A DNA stretch of 64,000 bases from Megalobrama amblycephala (GCF_018812025.1 NC_063049.1:19522651-19586650), one strand, 5' to 3'. Positions 34,110 to 46,165 are shown, numbered from the stretch's first letter. Program-made: numbers and translations. The notes: a model not told the origin generated them from the letters alone.

Positions 34110-34572
34110 TCTGCTTCTACCGACTGTTTATTGCCATAGGTATGCAAGTTACGCCCTCATCCAAAGGCAGGGCGGGGATATGCAGCTCATTTATATTTAA
34201 GGTGGTACACACCAAAACAGCTCTTTTTAAAACAGGCCCCAAAAATGACATTTTCAAATGGTTATAATAAATTAACTGTGGGGTATTTTGTGCTGAAACT
34301 TCACAAATACATTCTGGGGACACCCAAGACCAATATTACATCTTGTAAAAAGGGGCATAATAGGTGCCCTTTAAAAGTTGCATTTTTAGTCTGGTGACCT
34401 GTCTGCTTCAGTGGTCTAATAGCGCTCGTCATTGTCAAAATGATTGAGATGGCCAATCAAATCAAAGTAGGCAGGGTTCACTGTTCACAGAAGCAGAGCT
34501 TGAATTCCAGTGCGAAGCCTCAGTTTAACAGTGAAAGAGAGTGAGGTAAGGTGTAAACAGTGAAACATTTAA

Positions 34573-35150
34573 AGGTGCCCAAGAATGCTTTTTCACAAGA
34601 TGTAATATAAGTCAAGGTGTCTCCTGAATGTGTCTGTGAAGTTTCAGCTAAAATCCCCATAGTAAAAATTTTTTTATCATGCTATCATGGATCATGGCGC
34701 CGCCCCCTCGCGTGCTCCCTGCCAGTTATTATTGCTCCATCTGCCATTTTTCGCTGTTGTTCTTGTGAGTAAAGTATTTATTTGGATGTTAAAGTTTTAT
34801 TCTTACCTAGTCTGTTGATTTATAAAGAATGAAGTTGTGTTTATGCACCTGTGCAGCTCCAGACGTTAACTGGCTGCCTTTGTGTAATCCCTTTCATAAT
34901 GTTGGGAACATGGGCTGGCTGGCTGCCTTTGTTATTATGCAAATATTGGGGGCGTACACCCCGACTGTCACGTCACAGTCGGTGTTATGTTGAGATTCGC
35001 CTGTTCTTCGGAGGTCTTTTAAACAAATGAGATTTATATAAGAAGGAGGAAACAATGGGGTTTGAGACTCACTGTATGTCTTTTCCATGTACTGAACTCT
35101 TGTTATTTAACTATGCCGAGGTAAATTCAATTTTTGAATCTAGGGCACCT
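34573..35150 (-). mobile_element. TTAA element, inverted relative of 30733-31678
   Basis: Ends AGGTGCCCAAGAATGC and GAATCTAGGGCACCT are flanked by TTAA (34569-34572 and 35151-35154). Its sequence is largely the reverse complement of 30733-31678 (shared AACAGGCGAATCTCAACATA), with internal deletions to 578 bp. The two copies flank the THAP element in opposite orientation. Confidence 0.9.
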
Positions 35151-35154
35151 TTAA

Positions 35155-36364
35155 TTTATGTTTTGTGATATAAATGTTATAAGAGACCAACAATAAAATC
35201 CAGTTATGCAAACTACTCAACTTTTTCCTCAAATATGACTATTCTGAATTGAAAATATGCATTTATGGTATTTGTGTAATTCCTAACTGAGTGACAAGAC
35301 ACTTTTACATTTTCAACACATTAGGTATAGAAATAAAAGTAGCCTACATGTGTGCATATTTTAATGCCAATTAATGTAAATATTATTTGCAAATAGTTCA
35401 AAAATGATAATTTCCCAACTAGAATTAGATCCAGAATTTACTACACTGTTCTGTATATTTATGCTTTATAAAACATTGCCCCCCCCCCCCCCCCCCAATG
35501 TTCAAGACATGGTTACAGACTTGCTTCTGAATAAATTTCAGCACAGCACTACAATAACCATAATGAAATGATAAATAATACTTCACAATAAATAATGCTT
35601 TACAATGAATTCTGTTAGAGAGCTACTTAACTTATGACAATGTTTCTTAAACTTATGGCAAACTGTTCAAAAAATAAATACCTTAAAAAAGTAAATACCT
35701 TACTCACCCGTTAATACGCCCCATAAAAACGGCATCTCCTTGTCACATTTACAACATTTAAAATCCTTGTGCGTTCTCTTTTTGATGGCAGACTCTCCTT
35801 TGGTCTGTGTTTTTTTTTTTTTTTTAAATGGGTGATTCCCAGAGGTTCGAGCTTTAGCTGCTCCATGTCAACGTTGTGAAAATTAACCTATGCCACTCTC
35901 ACACCATAAACGAGTCAAACTGGCCAGAGCAACTTTTCTCTATTTACGGATATGACGAGACACGTATGGGTGAGTGACGCAGTGACGCTTTCTTCAGTTT
36001 TCACCCTTTATTTAGCCTTGCTGGGACAAACCTTTGGCTAAACCTGTAGGAATAAAAGTTGTTCCACTTTGCTGCTTATTCTGGCTCAGACTAACTATTA
36101 TACTGATAAGAGGCCAACAGTCTATTGTAAGATTGCATAGTCCAAAAAGTAAAGGATAATGTGCAGTCAGCTGGTCATTATCGCAAAACAAACCCAGGCA
36201 GAGTGGAGCGCTCAGGACCCTAATTGTGGGGGGTCTTGCATGACTCTCGGGGGTTATTTTGCAATAATGACCAACTGACTACATTTCATCTGACTTATTA
36301 TCCACCAACTAGCCAAATAAATAATTAAATGGACATACAGTTTTGTATTAGGTTGAAATTACAC
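35155..36364. other. Non-coding stretch with poly(C)
   Basis: An 18-bp C run lies at 35479-35496 and a T run at about 35811-35825. No gene found. Confidence 0.45.
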
Positions 36365-36700
36365 TACAGGGTCAGTAAGATTTTTAACTGTTTTTTAAAA
36401 GTCTCTTATGGTCAACAAGGCTGCATTTATTTGATAAAAAAAATAGAGTAAAAACAATAATAATGTGAAATTTTATTTCCATTTAAAACAACTATTTTCT
36501 ATTTTAATATATTTTGAAAAATTTAATTTATTCCTGTGATGGCAAAGCTGAATTTTCAGCATCATTACTCCAGTCTTCAGTGTCACATGATTCTATGATA
36601 TGATTTGCTGTTCAAGAAACATTTCTTTTTCTAATCAACGTTAAAAACAGTTGTGCCGATTAATATTTTTGTGGATTTTAATTTATTTATTTAGATTCTT
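36365..36700. repeat. Tc1-type non-autonomous element, one arm
   Basis: It contains AAGGCTGCATTTATTTGATA, TTATTCCTGTGATGGCAAAG and CATCATTACTCCAGTCTTCA, matching the left arm of 54012-54948. The terminal bases are diverged and the opposite arm is absent. Confidence 0.75.
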
Positions 36701-39018
36701 TAAATGATATAAAGTTCAGTAGAATTTTTTAAATACATATCACAGCTTTATATACAGTTTAGTGGTCACTATACAAAACTATTTGACTGCAGAATGCCTC
36801 GACTGACCAATCTGAATCAAGTATTCCACTATCAAGCCATGCAATAAGCAAAAGTATCATCAGATTGCTGAATGCCTTTCAGAGCTGATCTGTTCAGAAG
36901 ATGTGCACTCATGCACATCATAACACGTCTAAACATAGTGATTCAGGATCTGTCGTTTACTATCACCTGTGGAATTTGGTGACAAGATGGAGGTCTACTA
37001 TCTCATACTGTGGCGGCTCTTCCTAACTCAGTGCTAGACGGCATCTCAGTTTGTTGCCATGTTTTCATCAAATGAGTAGACTGCATGCTTGTGCAGTTCT
37101 TCACAACTTCCTACGACAGCAGGTCGTAGTTCTGTTTGGGTCTGAATACTGCCTCTGGTCTTTAGCTGGGTGGGGCATCCAGCATTCAGATGTGTGTGTC
37201 AGGGGAATGTAGGCAGGACTGATGTGGTAGCACGATGCTTCACACACACGTCTATGGGCAGAGAGTGTGTGTGAATGACTCGGTGGGAACACGAGGGACC
37301 GGTGCGCACACTCATCAGTGTGAGATGCTCTGTGGTCTGTAGGCAATGATTCACTTCCCACTCAGCCTGTGTGTAGACGACCAAGCTCCCTTTACTAACC
37401 TCTTCATTTACAGAGGTATTATAGTAACATGTGGGTCAATGACAAATGAGAGTGTCTACGATAAAGAGGCAAAAAAAAAAAAGGGAAAAATATTTTTAAA
37501 AATATAGTATAAAGCACATGTGGCAAGAAATCTACTCTTTATATTCATGTTGGTTTGTTGAAAGTTTCAATTTGGTGTGACTATTAAGAATAAAGTAAAA
37601 CCATTTAATTTTAAAACATTTAAAAATTAAACAAATTTAATTTAAATTCAGAAATTAAAAAACATTCTCATTCTCTCAAAGAAATGTGTGGTTTTTTTTT
37701 AAATAAATTAATAGATTTGGACCAAAAAAAGCTGAGCGTGTCATTGATTTAATATTAGCAATATCATTATTTCTTGCTATTTACGATCGGAGGAAGCTTT
37801 ATTATACTGCCATCAAACCTAACTTTTCTCATAAAAATGTAAGCCTTATTTTGTTTCCTAAATCTCTTTAATTATTTTCCATTGCTGTTTTGCTTAATCC
37901 ATGGACTCATAAAATCTTATGCAGACTGTTTTAATTCCAGTGGGGACCTTTTTTCCCCAGTGTATCACACATACATTTCATTTTTAAAAACGGACCCTGT
38001 GCTTGTCATCTGGATCATTAGAGCAAATTTCAAATATGATAAAGACAAACTGAAATACTGTTTGTTGTTGATAAAGAAAGCTAAAGATAAACACAGGAAC
38101 TTGGATCAAATTCAATCATGTGTTTGCTTGAGGCTAATAGGGAAAAGCATTTTGTTTGTCCCACAGTGCAGAAAACATCCTATTTCAGCTGACAGCAATC
38201 CTATCAGCCTCTGTGGCTCTTTGGGCTTCCCATAGATGTGATGTTCCTAATTGCTGCTGGCAGGAGACTGACCATGTTAAAAATAACTGTATAAGTACTG
38301 TGGTATCATATATCTGTTACACAACACTGCTCTCAGTAAATTGTGGCTATGACACATGTCGAGAATCTGGCGTGGTTCTGGCGGCGGTGGCCCGCGAGCA
38401 GCTGGGCCGTTCCGCTGCTGCTGACGGAACCGTAACGTTTCCAGCAGGCGACCCGGAGCATTTGAACTCGGAAGGCAGAGGGAAGTTCAGCTTTACCGAG
38501 GATCAAACGGCCTATAGGCTCCAGCCACCACAGCTGGCCACCGATCTGGGGGGAACACCCTCGCTGTGGCTTTCTCGACAAATATTAAAGACCGTTCCTT
38601 TCGTAGGGACAGGGCTGCTCTTTCTAGCCCTGCCAGTTTGTGGTTGTGTAAATAAAAACTGCCATGGACTCATTCATTTAAACGTTTAATATCTGAGAAT
38701 CTAGTGAAATCTCAAAATACACAAGAAAACATGCACATGTTCTGTTTACCAGCTGCAGAAATACTTTCGCTGGCCACACTCTGCTTTGCTTTTTCATTTT
38801 TTCCCCCTCTTTTGACTCACAACAAAAATGTGTATTAGCATACTTGTTCATATGGTGTGTAAAATGGATGTGCTAAAATTATGCCATGCTGACTAACGTA
38901 TCTCAGTACTAATATGCTAGGCACAAAAAGACTCCACAACAACGTGGAACATTGTCAGTCAGAAGGATACTTCTGGCTCCCTTGTTTCTATAGCTGCCAA
39001 ATTTTAAGTTACTGGATG
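36701..39018. other. Unique sequence with GC-richer open frame
   Basis: Mostly non-coding. The segment 38156-38689 is open for 177 codons on the plus strand and locally GC-rich (38375-38640). Its translation has no domain, signal or repeat that I recognise, and an 82-codon frame overlaps on the minus strand. It could be a conserved non-coding block or an isolated exon; I cannot support a gene call. Confidence 0.35.
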
Positions 39019-39022
39019 TTAA

Positions 39023-39515
39023 AGGGATAGTTCACCCAAAAATGTAAAAAATTCTGTCATTTATTACTCACCCTCATGTCATTCCACACCTGTAAGACCT
39101 TCATTCATCTTAGGAACACAAATAAAGATATTTTTGATGAAATCCGAGAGGTATATGACTCGTCCATAGACAGCAATATAACCACCACTTTCAAGGTCCA
39201 GAAAGCAACTAAAGACATTGTTTAAAAAGTCGACGTGACTGCAGTGGTTCAACCTTAATTTTATGAAGCGACGAGAATACGTTTTGTGCGCAAAAACAAA
39301 ACAAAAATAATGACTTTTAAAAAATGTTACGCAGTTCTGGACCTTCTGGACCTTGAAAGTGGTGATTATATTGCTGTCTATGGACGAGTCATATACCTCT
39401 CGGATTTCATAAAAAATATCTTAATTTGTGTTCTGAAGATGAACGAAGGTCTTACAGGTGTGGAACAACATGAGGGTGAGTGATTAGAATTTTCATTTTT
39501 GGGTGAACTAACCCT
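39023..39515. mobile_element. TTAA foldback element
   Basis: Ends AGGGATAGTTCACCC and GGGTGAACTAACCCT are flanked by TTAA (39019-39022 and 39516-39519). The arms pair through CAGCAATATAACCACCACTT and its complement AAGTGGTGATTATATTGCTG, with only a short centre. 493 bp, no ORF of its own. Confidence 0.92.
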
Positions 39516-39531
39516 TTAATACAGAAGTTAA

Positions 39532-39685
39532 AGGGCTTCACACAAAAATGAAAATTGGAAGTCAATGGCTACCGTCAACTGTTTGATTAGCAACATTCTT
39601 CAAAATATCTTCTTTTGTGTTTAACAGGTTTTGAACAACATGAGGGTGAGTAAATGATGACAAAATTTTTGGGTGAACTATCCCT
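39532..39685. mobile_element. Short TTAA foldback element
   Basis: AGGGCTTCACACAAAAATGA and GGGTGAACTATCCCT are flanked by TTAA (39528-39531 and 39686-39689). The 154-bp internally deleted copy lies only eight bases beyond the target duplication of the previous element. Confidence 0.85.
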
Positions 39686-39689
39686 TTAA

Positions 39690-40357
39690 GAAAACTTTAA
39701 GTGATTTCATACCACAGGTAATCAACTTAGTATTGTGTTTGGCATGTTTCCTTGACAGTAAGCAAGCAATTATAGTCTACTGTAAAACGCTCTGAGGATT
39801 ACTTTGCCTCTTTTCCAAATCACTGTACTGTGAGCTGCTTCCATCAGTAAACAGGAGATAATTACTCTGAGCCTGTGCTTAGTGCTTCAACCAGCTAGAA
39901 CAAAACAGTTTTTCACCTGTACAGCCAGACAGTAGCAGGGGTTTCCGCTGTCCTACATATTCTTCCATCACCTCTTAAAAGGTGCACTTACTATTTTCAT
40001 AAAAAAAAAAAAAAAAACTTTACACATAATGAACATAACTTTGAAAACGATGTACACTCACATGAGATAAAGAATCCAGTCATATCAGTAGTCTAGTAAA
40101 AGTTGTTTTACTTTACATGGAGCGGGTCGCCTCATGGGAGCAGCCATTTTGAAATCACATGATCTACTGAATACTACTTCCTTTAGCATGATGCTGCATC
40201 CACACAAGTTCACCCTTTACTCACCTTAATATCATTCAAAATCAATGTGTAATGTGCAATAACCAATGAGGTTTGTTCTTGCACATCATGCAGGTATACA
40301 TTTGCACTTCTGTTGACTATATTTGATGTGCTTTAGGTGTGTGCACTGATGAATGTA
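39690..40357. other. Non-coding stretch
   Basis: A short poly(A) run lies near 40001. No gene or element ends seen up to the Tc1-like terminus at 40358. Confidence 0.45.
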
Positions 40358-41931
40358 CAGTGCTTAGCGTAAATGAGTACACCCCCTTTGAAAAGTAACA
40401 TTTTAAACAATATCTCAATGAAAACAAAAACAATTTCCAAAATGTTGACAAGACTAAGTTTTATATAACATCTGTTTAACTTATAACATGAAAGTAAGGT
40501 TAATAATATAACTTAGAGAACAAACTTTTCAGTTTTACTCAAATTAGGGTGATGCAAAAATGAGTACACCCCACTGAAAGTCTTTGGAGCAAAGCTAAAT
40601 TTTAGACAACAAATGTCTAATTTAACAAGAATTCAACCACAGGTGAGTCTAATTATTCATTACACAGGTGTCCAGCAGACAGTTGACTATAAAAGGGTGT
40701 TAAAACCCCTTCCCATTTCATGCTGTCAGCAATGGCACCACATGGAAGAGAAATGTCACAAGACCTGAGAAAGAAAATAATTTTACACCAGAAAGGTGAA
40801 GGCTACAAGAAGATCAGCAAAGCTTTACTTATCAGTCTGTAGTAAAAGTGATACAAAAATTTTAAAAAGATGGAACTGCAACCATCTCACAGAGACGTCC
40901 AGGTCGTCCACGGAAGTTAACACCTCGACAGGAGTGTCTTCTGATGAGAAGGGTTGAAGAAAATCAGCATGCAAGTTCACTGCAGTTTTCTAAAGGAGTA
41001 GAAAGCCAAACTGGGGTGACTATTTCCCGTGACACAATATGGCGTACACTGCAGAGGATTGGCATGCATGGGTGCCAAAAAAACCCACCTAGAGTTTGCC
41101 AGGGCCCATGCTGACAAAGAGGAAGACTACTGGGACTCTATACTCTGGAGTGATGAGACCAAGATAAATGTTTTTGGAACTGATGGCTTCAGAACTGTGA
41201 TGGTGTCAAAAAGGTGAGGAATACAAAGAAAACTGCATGGTGCCTACAGTGAAACATGGTGGTGGCAGTGTCCTTATGTGGGGCTGCATGAGTGCTGCTG
41301 GTGTCGGGGAGCTGCATTTCATTGATGGCATCATGAATTCACAGATGTACTGCTCTATACTGAAAGAGAAGATGCTACCATCACTCCATGCCCTTGGTTG
41401 TCGTACACTTTTCCAACATGACAATGATCCTAAATGCACATCTAAGGCCACTGTTGGATTTCTGAAGAAGAACAGGGTGAAAGTGATTCAGTGGCTCCTG
41501 ATCTGAACCCAATCGAACACCTATGGGGAATTCTGAAGAGACAAGTTGAGCATCACTCTCCATCCAGCATCCAGTCTATAAAAGAGGTCTTTTTCGAAGA
41601 ATGGAAAAAGATAGATGTTGCAAAATGTCCCCAACTTGTTCATTCCATGCCTAGAAGACTTAGTGCTGTCATTAAAAATCATGGAGTCCATACAAAGTAC
41701 TAGATGTTGTAGTTTTTGTGTGGGGTGTACTCCTTTTTGCATCACCATCAGTAAAACTGAAAAATGTGTAATCTAAGTTATATTATTAACCTTGCTTTCA
41801 TGTTATAAGTTAAACAGATGTTATGTTAAACTTAGTCTTGTCAACATTTTGGAAATTATTTTTGTGTTCATTGAGATATTGTTTAAAATGATACTTTTCA
41901 AAGGGGGTGTACTCATTTACGCTGAGCACTG
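40358..41931 (+). mobile_element. Tc1-like transposon, full length
   Basis: It is bounded by TA (40356-40357 and 41932-41933) and begins CAGTGCTTAGCGTAAATGAG. It ends CTCATTTACGCTGAGCACTG. The terminal inverted repeats are long, about 215 bp (40358-40572) and 211 bp (41721-41931). Each has an outer and an inner repeat of the type ATGAGTACACCCC, the IR/DR arrangement known for Tc1-like fish transposons such as Sleeping Beauty. The single transposase gene is broken, so this 1574-bp copy is non-autonomous. Confidence 0.95.
40732..41703 (+). pseudogene. Tc1-like (DD34E) transposase, inactivated
   Basis: It starts MAPHGREMSQDLRKK and ends IKNHGVHTKY. The DNA-binding part shows RRPGRPRKL (GRPR-like hook). 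Catalytic residues are visible as SDETK (first D), HDNDPKC (second D) and PDLNPIEHLW (E). At least four frame breaks (about 40830, 41075, 41205, 41490) and an in-frame TAA near 40865 interrupt it. Part of the linker is missing around 41075. Across the break near 41490 the D-to-E spacing counts 31 instead of 34 residues, consistent with a roughly 10-nt deletion. The TIRs remain well preserved, so mobilisation in trans by a related transposase would have been possible. Confidence 0.93.
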
Positions 41932-41933
41932 TA

Positions 41934-43837
41934 CATTATATGTTTATCAAGCAATGTTTTTCTCGAAAAGATGCTTGATGAACGAAAAAAAAAGCGCTCA
42001 ATAAAATGAAAATTGTATAACTTGTGGAATGTTATGAGGTGAGCAATTGATAAGAAAATACTGATTAAAAATGCATATTTAAGAAAATAATATAAATACC
42101 TGGATCACCTCCAAAGGTATGATTACCTCAAGGTATGATTTTAAACAAAGCTGCTAAATATCTCAACAGAAATATATAGCAGATATTATACACACCTGGA
42201 TCTCCATGACAACCACAATAATCACAGCATACAGCTGGTTATAAGTATGTGCCAAAAGATATATAAGTGTCCCTATAACTTTTAGGTGTGTAAATGTAAG
42301 TGTGGAGAGTTTGATATACCATAACCATGTAACCTCAGCAAGGTGACGTATTTGGGATTCCCCAAAGTCGTCCTGTCATCAGGTGTAATTTCCTTCACCT
42401 CGCCTCACCTTCTTCAAGGTTAATACACTACTGTAAACATATACCAGGGTAGGAGAAATACCATCAGCGGTTAGGGCAAAAGAGAATAGAAAAACACAAG
42501 CTCTATGAATCACATAGGACAAGCACAATGACATCTGGCAGGCAGGTGGGTTTCAGCATCACTGGAGGGCTCTCACAGCAGAGCTTTAGGAAGTGCTTCC
42601 TCTATAGGACAAAATGAGCATTACATCTCCTTATCTGTGCATTGGAAACAGTTGGCCTAGTAGAAGAAACTGCATCACTAGCTGACTCTCCATTAAATAG
42701 AGGAGTAAAAATGAACTTAAGCAGTCTGAATGTTATATAAACTATATATAAATTATATTTTATATATATATATATATATATACTTAATACTTCACAGAAA
42801 CCCTAGAGGCACAAAGCATGCTACTGATATCGTGCCAAAGAATGGCAACATTTTTTGCATTCTGGTGCCTTCAGAAACCACAAAAACAAACTATTTAAGC
42901 TCATCACCTCTGATTGGTCCAATTTTCTGCAGCAGAATCTGGTGATATGCGTGTCTCTGTGCTATTTTATGCAGCTGTATTTTCCTTCTGGGCATCTCCA
43001 ATTATTGCTGCTTCATAATGATAGTATTGGCTGCCAACCAAGCATGGCATAAAATGGCATGGAGTTACGAAAATACGGAAAACAATCAAATAACGTGAAA
43101 GAGTCAAGTAATTCTCAGTGGGGCAAAATGCTGCATTACCCTTGACCCATTTTTCATAGTTCAGTCCAGCACAAAAATAATCAACATCTGGAGCATCTGC
43201 GTGTATTTTAACGACATGTATCATTCCAAATTTTTGGTCTGGAACAGATAGGCTTGGTAACTCATTGGAAAGTTCAATGTAAGCATAAACACATGAAACC
43301 ATATGGCCCAACGAGGTACCTAACCCTCTCCGTAGTCCAAAAGGTTACCTTTGTTCCCGTCAGCAACGGCAACCATCCCAACGGCAACACTCTCCCAAAT
43401 AAATGTCCATTTTCCCAGTGCCCACCAGAGAGCGTGTCCTCTGCTTGGTTCTCCCAGGACAGATTTATGTTCGCCTTTAGTGCTCTCAGCAGCTGTGGGA
43501 ATGTAGCACTCTTGGCTAAGCAGGTTGTGTTAATGATTAGTATGTTTATGGGGCTACAGGCAGACTCTCCCAGAGACGGTGACACCAGATGCAGCTCCAG
43601 CCAGCAGGCAGACAATGCTGCTGGACAGAGATGGATGAGTCTAGCAGGCTCTCGCTGAGATGCTCATATTGCCTTACAGCGACCAGAGGCCTCACTGGTG
43701 GCCATTTTATGGGCTAAGACTGGCACATACTGCTGCCCTCCAAAGATTGCAACAGTTTCTTATAGAGTCATTTCGGTGTCAACATAATCACAGGAATGTA
43801 GACTTTAAGGAGCTGACAGAACGCCATCTATAGTCAT
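41934..43837. other. Unique non-coding sequence
   Basis: A (TA)n run lies at about 42760-42782. Overlapping 113- to 134-codon frames on opposite strands at 42967-43658 lack any domain. No gene supported. Confidence 0.4.
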
Positions 43838-44073
43838 GGCCAAAAGTAGTGGCAGTGACAAATTTTGTTTTTCGCAAAGTTTGTTGCTTTAGTTGTTGTG
43901 CCGCTGATTCACATGGTTTTTAGATTATTGTGCAGAGTGCTCAGATGCATTTTAAATAATTGCAAAAAGCTTTAGGCCTGGGACATTTTCAAATCTTGAA
44001 ATTGATTTTCAAATTTGAACAGATTTTAAAACTGTGGGAGACCACAGACAGAAGGGCAGTTTCAACCAATTTT

Positions 44074-44224
44074 TAACATTATAATCCTCTGAATGCACAC
44101 ACTAGAAGATTCGTCAGGACCGCGAGACCACACACCTGTCGACTCTAGTAACATTTTCACAGTGAGATCTTGTCTTCTAGTCTTCTAATCTTCTAGTGTG
44201 TGCATTCAGAGGATTACAATGTTA
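44074..44224. repeat. Snapback repeat, 38-bp arms
   Basis: Arms at 44074-44111 and 44187-44224 (CTCTGAATGCACACACTAGA against TCTAGTGTGTGCATTCAGAG) with a 75-bp loop. It sits immediately left of a second foldback. Confidence 0.85.
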
Positions 44225-44243
44225 AAAATGGATTAGTCGCATT

Positions 44244-44829
44244 GAAGCCTGCACAATCCCAAATCATAAATATCGAACATCATAGACGCCGATTTAAGTT
44301 TCTTCCGGTTGGTGCCCAGTGCCCCAAAAAAAACAAAAAACAAACAAACAAAAACATATTATATTACACACGTTTCAGCGCTAGGTTGCTTCTTATTTAA
44401 CTCAAACCAACATCAACTGTATGTTTTATTTGCATTATATCCATGCAGCAAGATGACAATTTCGACCCGAAACCACACTCTTTTCACAAGTGTTGTCGCT
44501 CTCGTCATGCTCTCGTCTCGCTGATATCTGATGCAAGGAGAGTTTGAGTTTGAGCGTGCGCATGTATCTGATCGAGAGCAGAGCCATTTGTGCTCGCGCA
44601 TCACTTGGATGCGCTCTCGATGTTTGCCATTAAAAAAAAAATCGCCATTGAAACGGCTATAAAAAACTATAAAAAAGGGTGAAGATTGTGTCTGAAAGCT
44701 CCAATCGATTTTTTTATATCGAATTTTTATTGGTTAAAATCAATGGCGAATATCTTGTATTTTCATGGGATCGGCGCCTATGTTGAACATGTTTGATATT
44801 TATTTACGATTTAGGATTGTGCAGGCTCC
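44244..44829. mobile_element. Foldback element, GAAGCCTGCACAATCC ends
   Basis: The left arm (GCCTGCACAATCCCAAATCA) and right arm (GATTTAGGATTGTGCAGGC) are inverted. Their inner sides ATAGACGCCGAT and ATCGGCGCCTAT also match. 586 bp without coding capacity, inserted in the decayed Tc1 copy. Confidence 0.75.
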
Positions 44830-45158
44830 AACGTGATCAGGAGCAGTGAAATAATCAGAATGACACCACACAATTGAGGATTTTTTTGCGAGAAGCCTCA
44901 AATCGGCCCACACCTTCCAGAACATTGGGGGTTGCAATCATGAACTTTATCACAAAAACCCAAACGTCACTGGTTTTTGGCCCTGGCCCAAAATGACCAG
45001 CTAACATAATTTCACTAATCATATTATCATCACATGGGAAAGTGTGAACAAGTACTAGTCAGGTGAAATCACTCTGTAATTCTGATTGGATTATAAGAGA
45101 AGACTGATTGCTATAAAAGGAAGGAAGTGCTTCCAATCATTGTGTTCTTGTGTTATCA

Positions 45159-46115
45159 ATGGTTAAATCCAAAGAAAGACATGCAACCATCTTCGCTTTG
45201 CATCAAAATGGCCTCACACGCAAGAAAAATGCAGCAAAGAATATTGCACCTGAAAGAACCATTTATTCAACATTAACTTCAAAGAGAGAGGTTCAACTGC
45301 AGTGAAGAAGGCTTCAGGAAGTCCCAGAGTGTCCAGCAAGCGACAGGACCATCTCCTCCTGAGGAGTCAGATATGGCATTGTGTCACCACTATTGCAGAG
45401 CATGCTCAGTATTGGCAGTAGGTGGGTGTGAGAGCATCTGCACGCACAGTGAGGCCAAGAATTTTAGACAATGGCCTGGTGTCAAGAAGGGCAAAGAAGC
45501 CTTCTCTCTCAAAGAAAAAACATCAAAGACAGACTGAAATTTCTGCAGGAAGTACAAGGATTGGACAGCAGAAGATTGGTGCAAAGGTATTTTCTCTGAT
45601 GAAGAAGCCCCCTTCAACTGTTTGGGACATGTGGAAAATTGATTGTCCGGAGAAGAAACGGTGAGCGCTACCATGAGTACTGTGTCGTGCCAACAGTGAA
45701 GAGACAATCCATGTGTGGGGTTGCTTTTCATCCAAGGGAGTGGGCTCTCTTACAATTCTGCCCAAAAACACTGCCCTGAATAAAGAATAATATCAAAACG
45801 CAACTTTTCCCATCGACCCAGGAGCAATTTGGTGATGATCTGTGCATTTTCCAGCATGATGGAGCACTATGTGGCTCAGAGATCATTACATTGAAATTTT
45901 GGTTCCGTGCAACTACCTGGATCTTAATCCCATTGAGAACCTGTGGTCAATCCTCAAAAGGCGAGTGGACATAGTCTGCAAGTCTGCAAACTGTGATCAA
46001 CTCGCCATCTTTGGCCCGATTTGGCCCAGAATCTGATATCCAGCATGCCAGAGTGAATTGCAGAGGTTATGAAGAATCAACATTGTAAATATCGACTTTT
46101 TGCATATATTGAATG
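45159..46115 (+). pseudogene. Tc1-like transposase, heavily degraded
   Basis: It opens MVKSKERHATIFALHQNG, which fits a Tc1 N-terminal helix-turn-helix start. Scattered matches continue across frames to LDLNPIENLWSILKRRVD, the block carrying the catalytic Glu. Stops and frame breaks are frequent, and the first catalytic Asp region is poorly recognisable (45590-45660). No function expected. Confidence 0.85.
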
Positions 46116-46165
46116 TTTTTACCAATAAAAACCTTTAAAACTTGTGAAATGCTTATCATTGTTTT

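Larger units (their letters stand above)
33026..34370 (+). mobile_element. TTAA transposon with THAP exon (Kolobok-like)
   Basis: Inverted ends AGGGCACCTATTATGC and GCATAATAGGTGCCCT lie between TTAA at 33022-33025 and 34371-34374. The 1345-bp element has a THAP zinc-finger exon on the plus strand near the left and a short acidic ORF on the minus strand near the right, separated by a (GT)n run. Known: THAP domains occur in Kolobok and P-type transposases, and Kolobok uses TTAA targets. TTAA plus TTAAAGG ends plus THAP therefore favour Kolobok. The catalytic part is missing, so this is an internally deleted derivative. Confidence 0.85.
43838..46165 (+). mobile_element. Decayed Tc1-like transposon
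   Basis: The left end GGCCAAAAGTAGTGGCAGTG follows a TCATGG start typical of a fish Tc1 family. The right part keeps CAATAAAAACCTTTAAAACT but loses its terminal repeat. It contains a transposase pseudogene (45159-46115) and two foldback insertions (44074-44829) in the 5' non-coding part. The right limit is approximate. Confidence 0.75.

Noticed and set aside
42967..43658. Overlapping 113-134-codon frames on both strands as a gene
   Set aside because: Opposite-strand overlap, no domain, no splice or start context that favours one of them.
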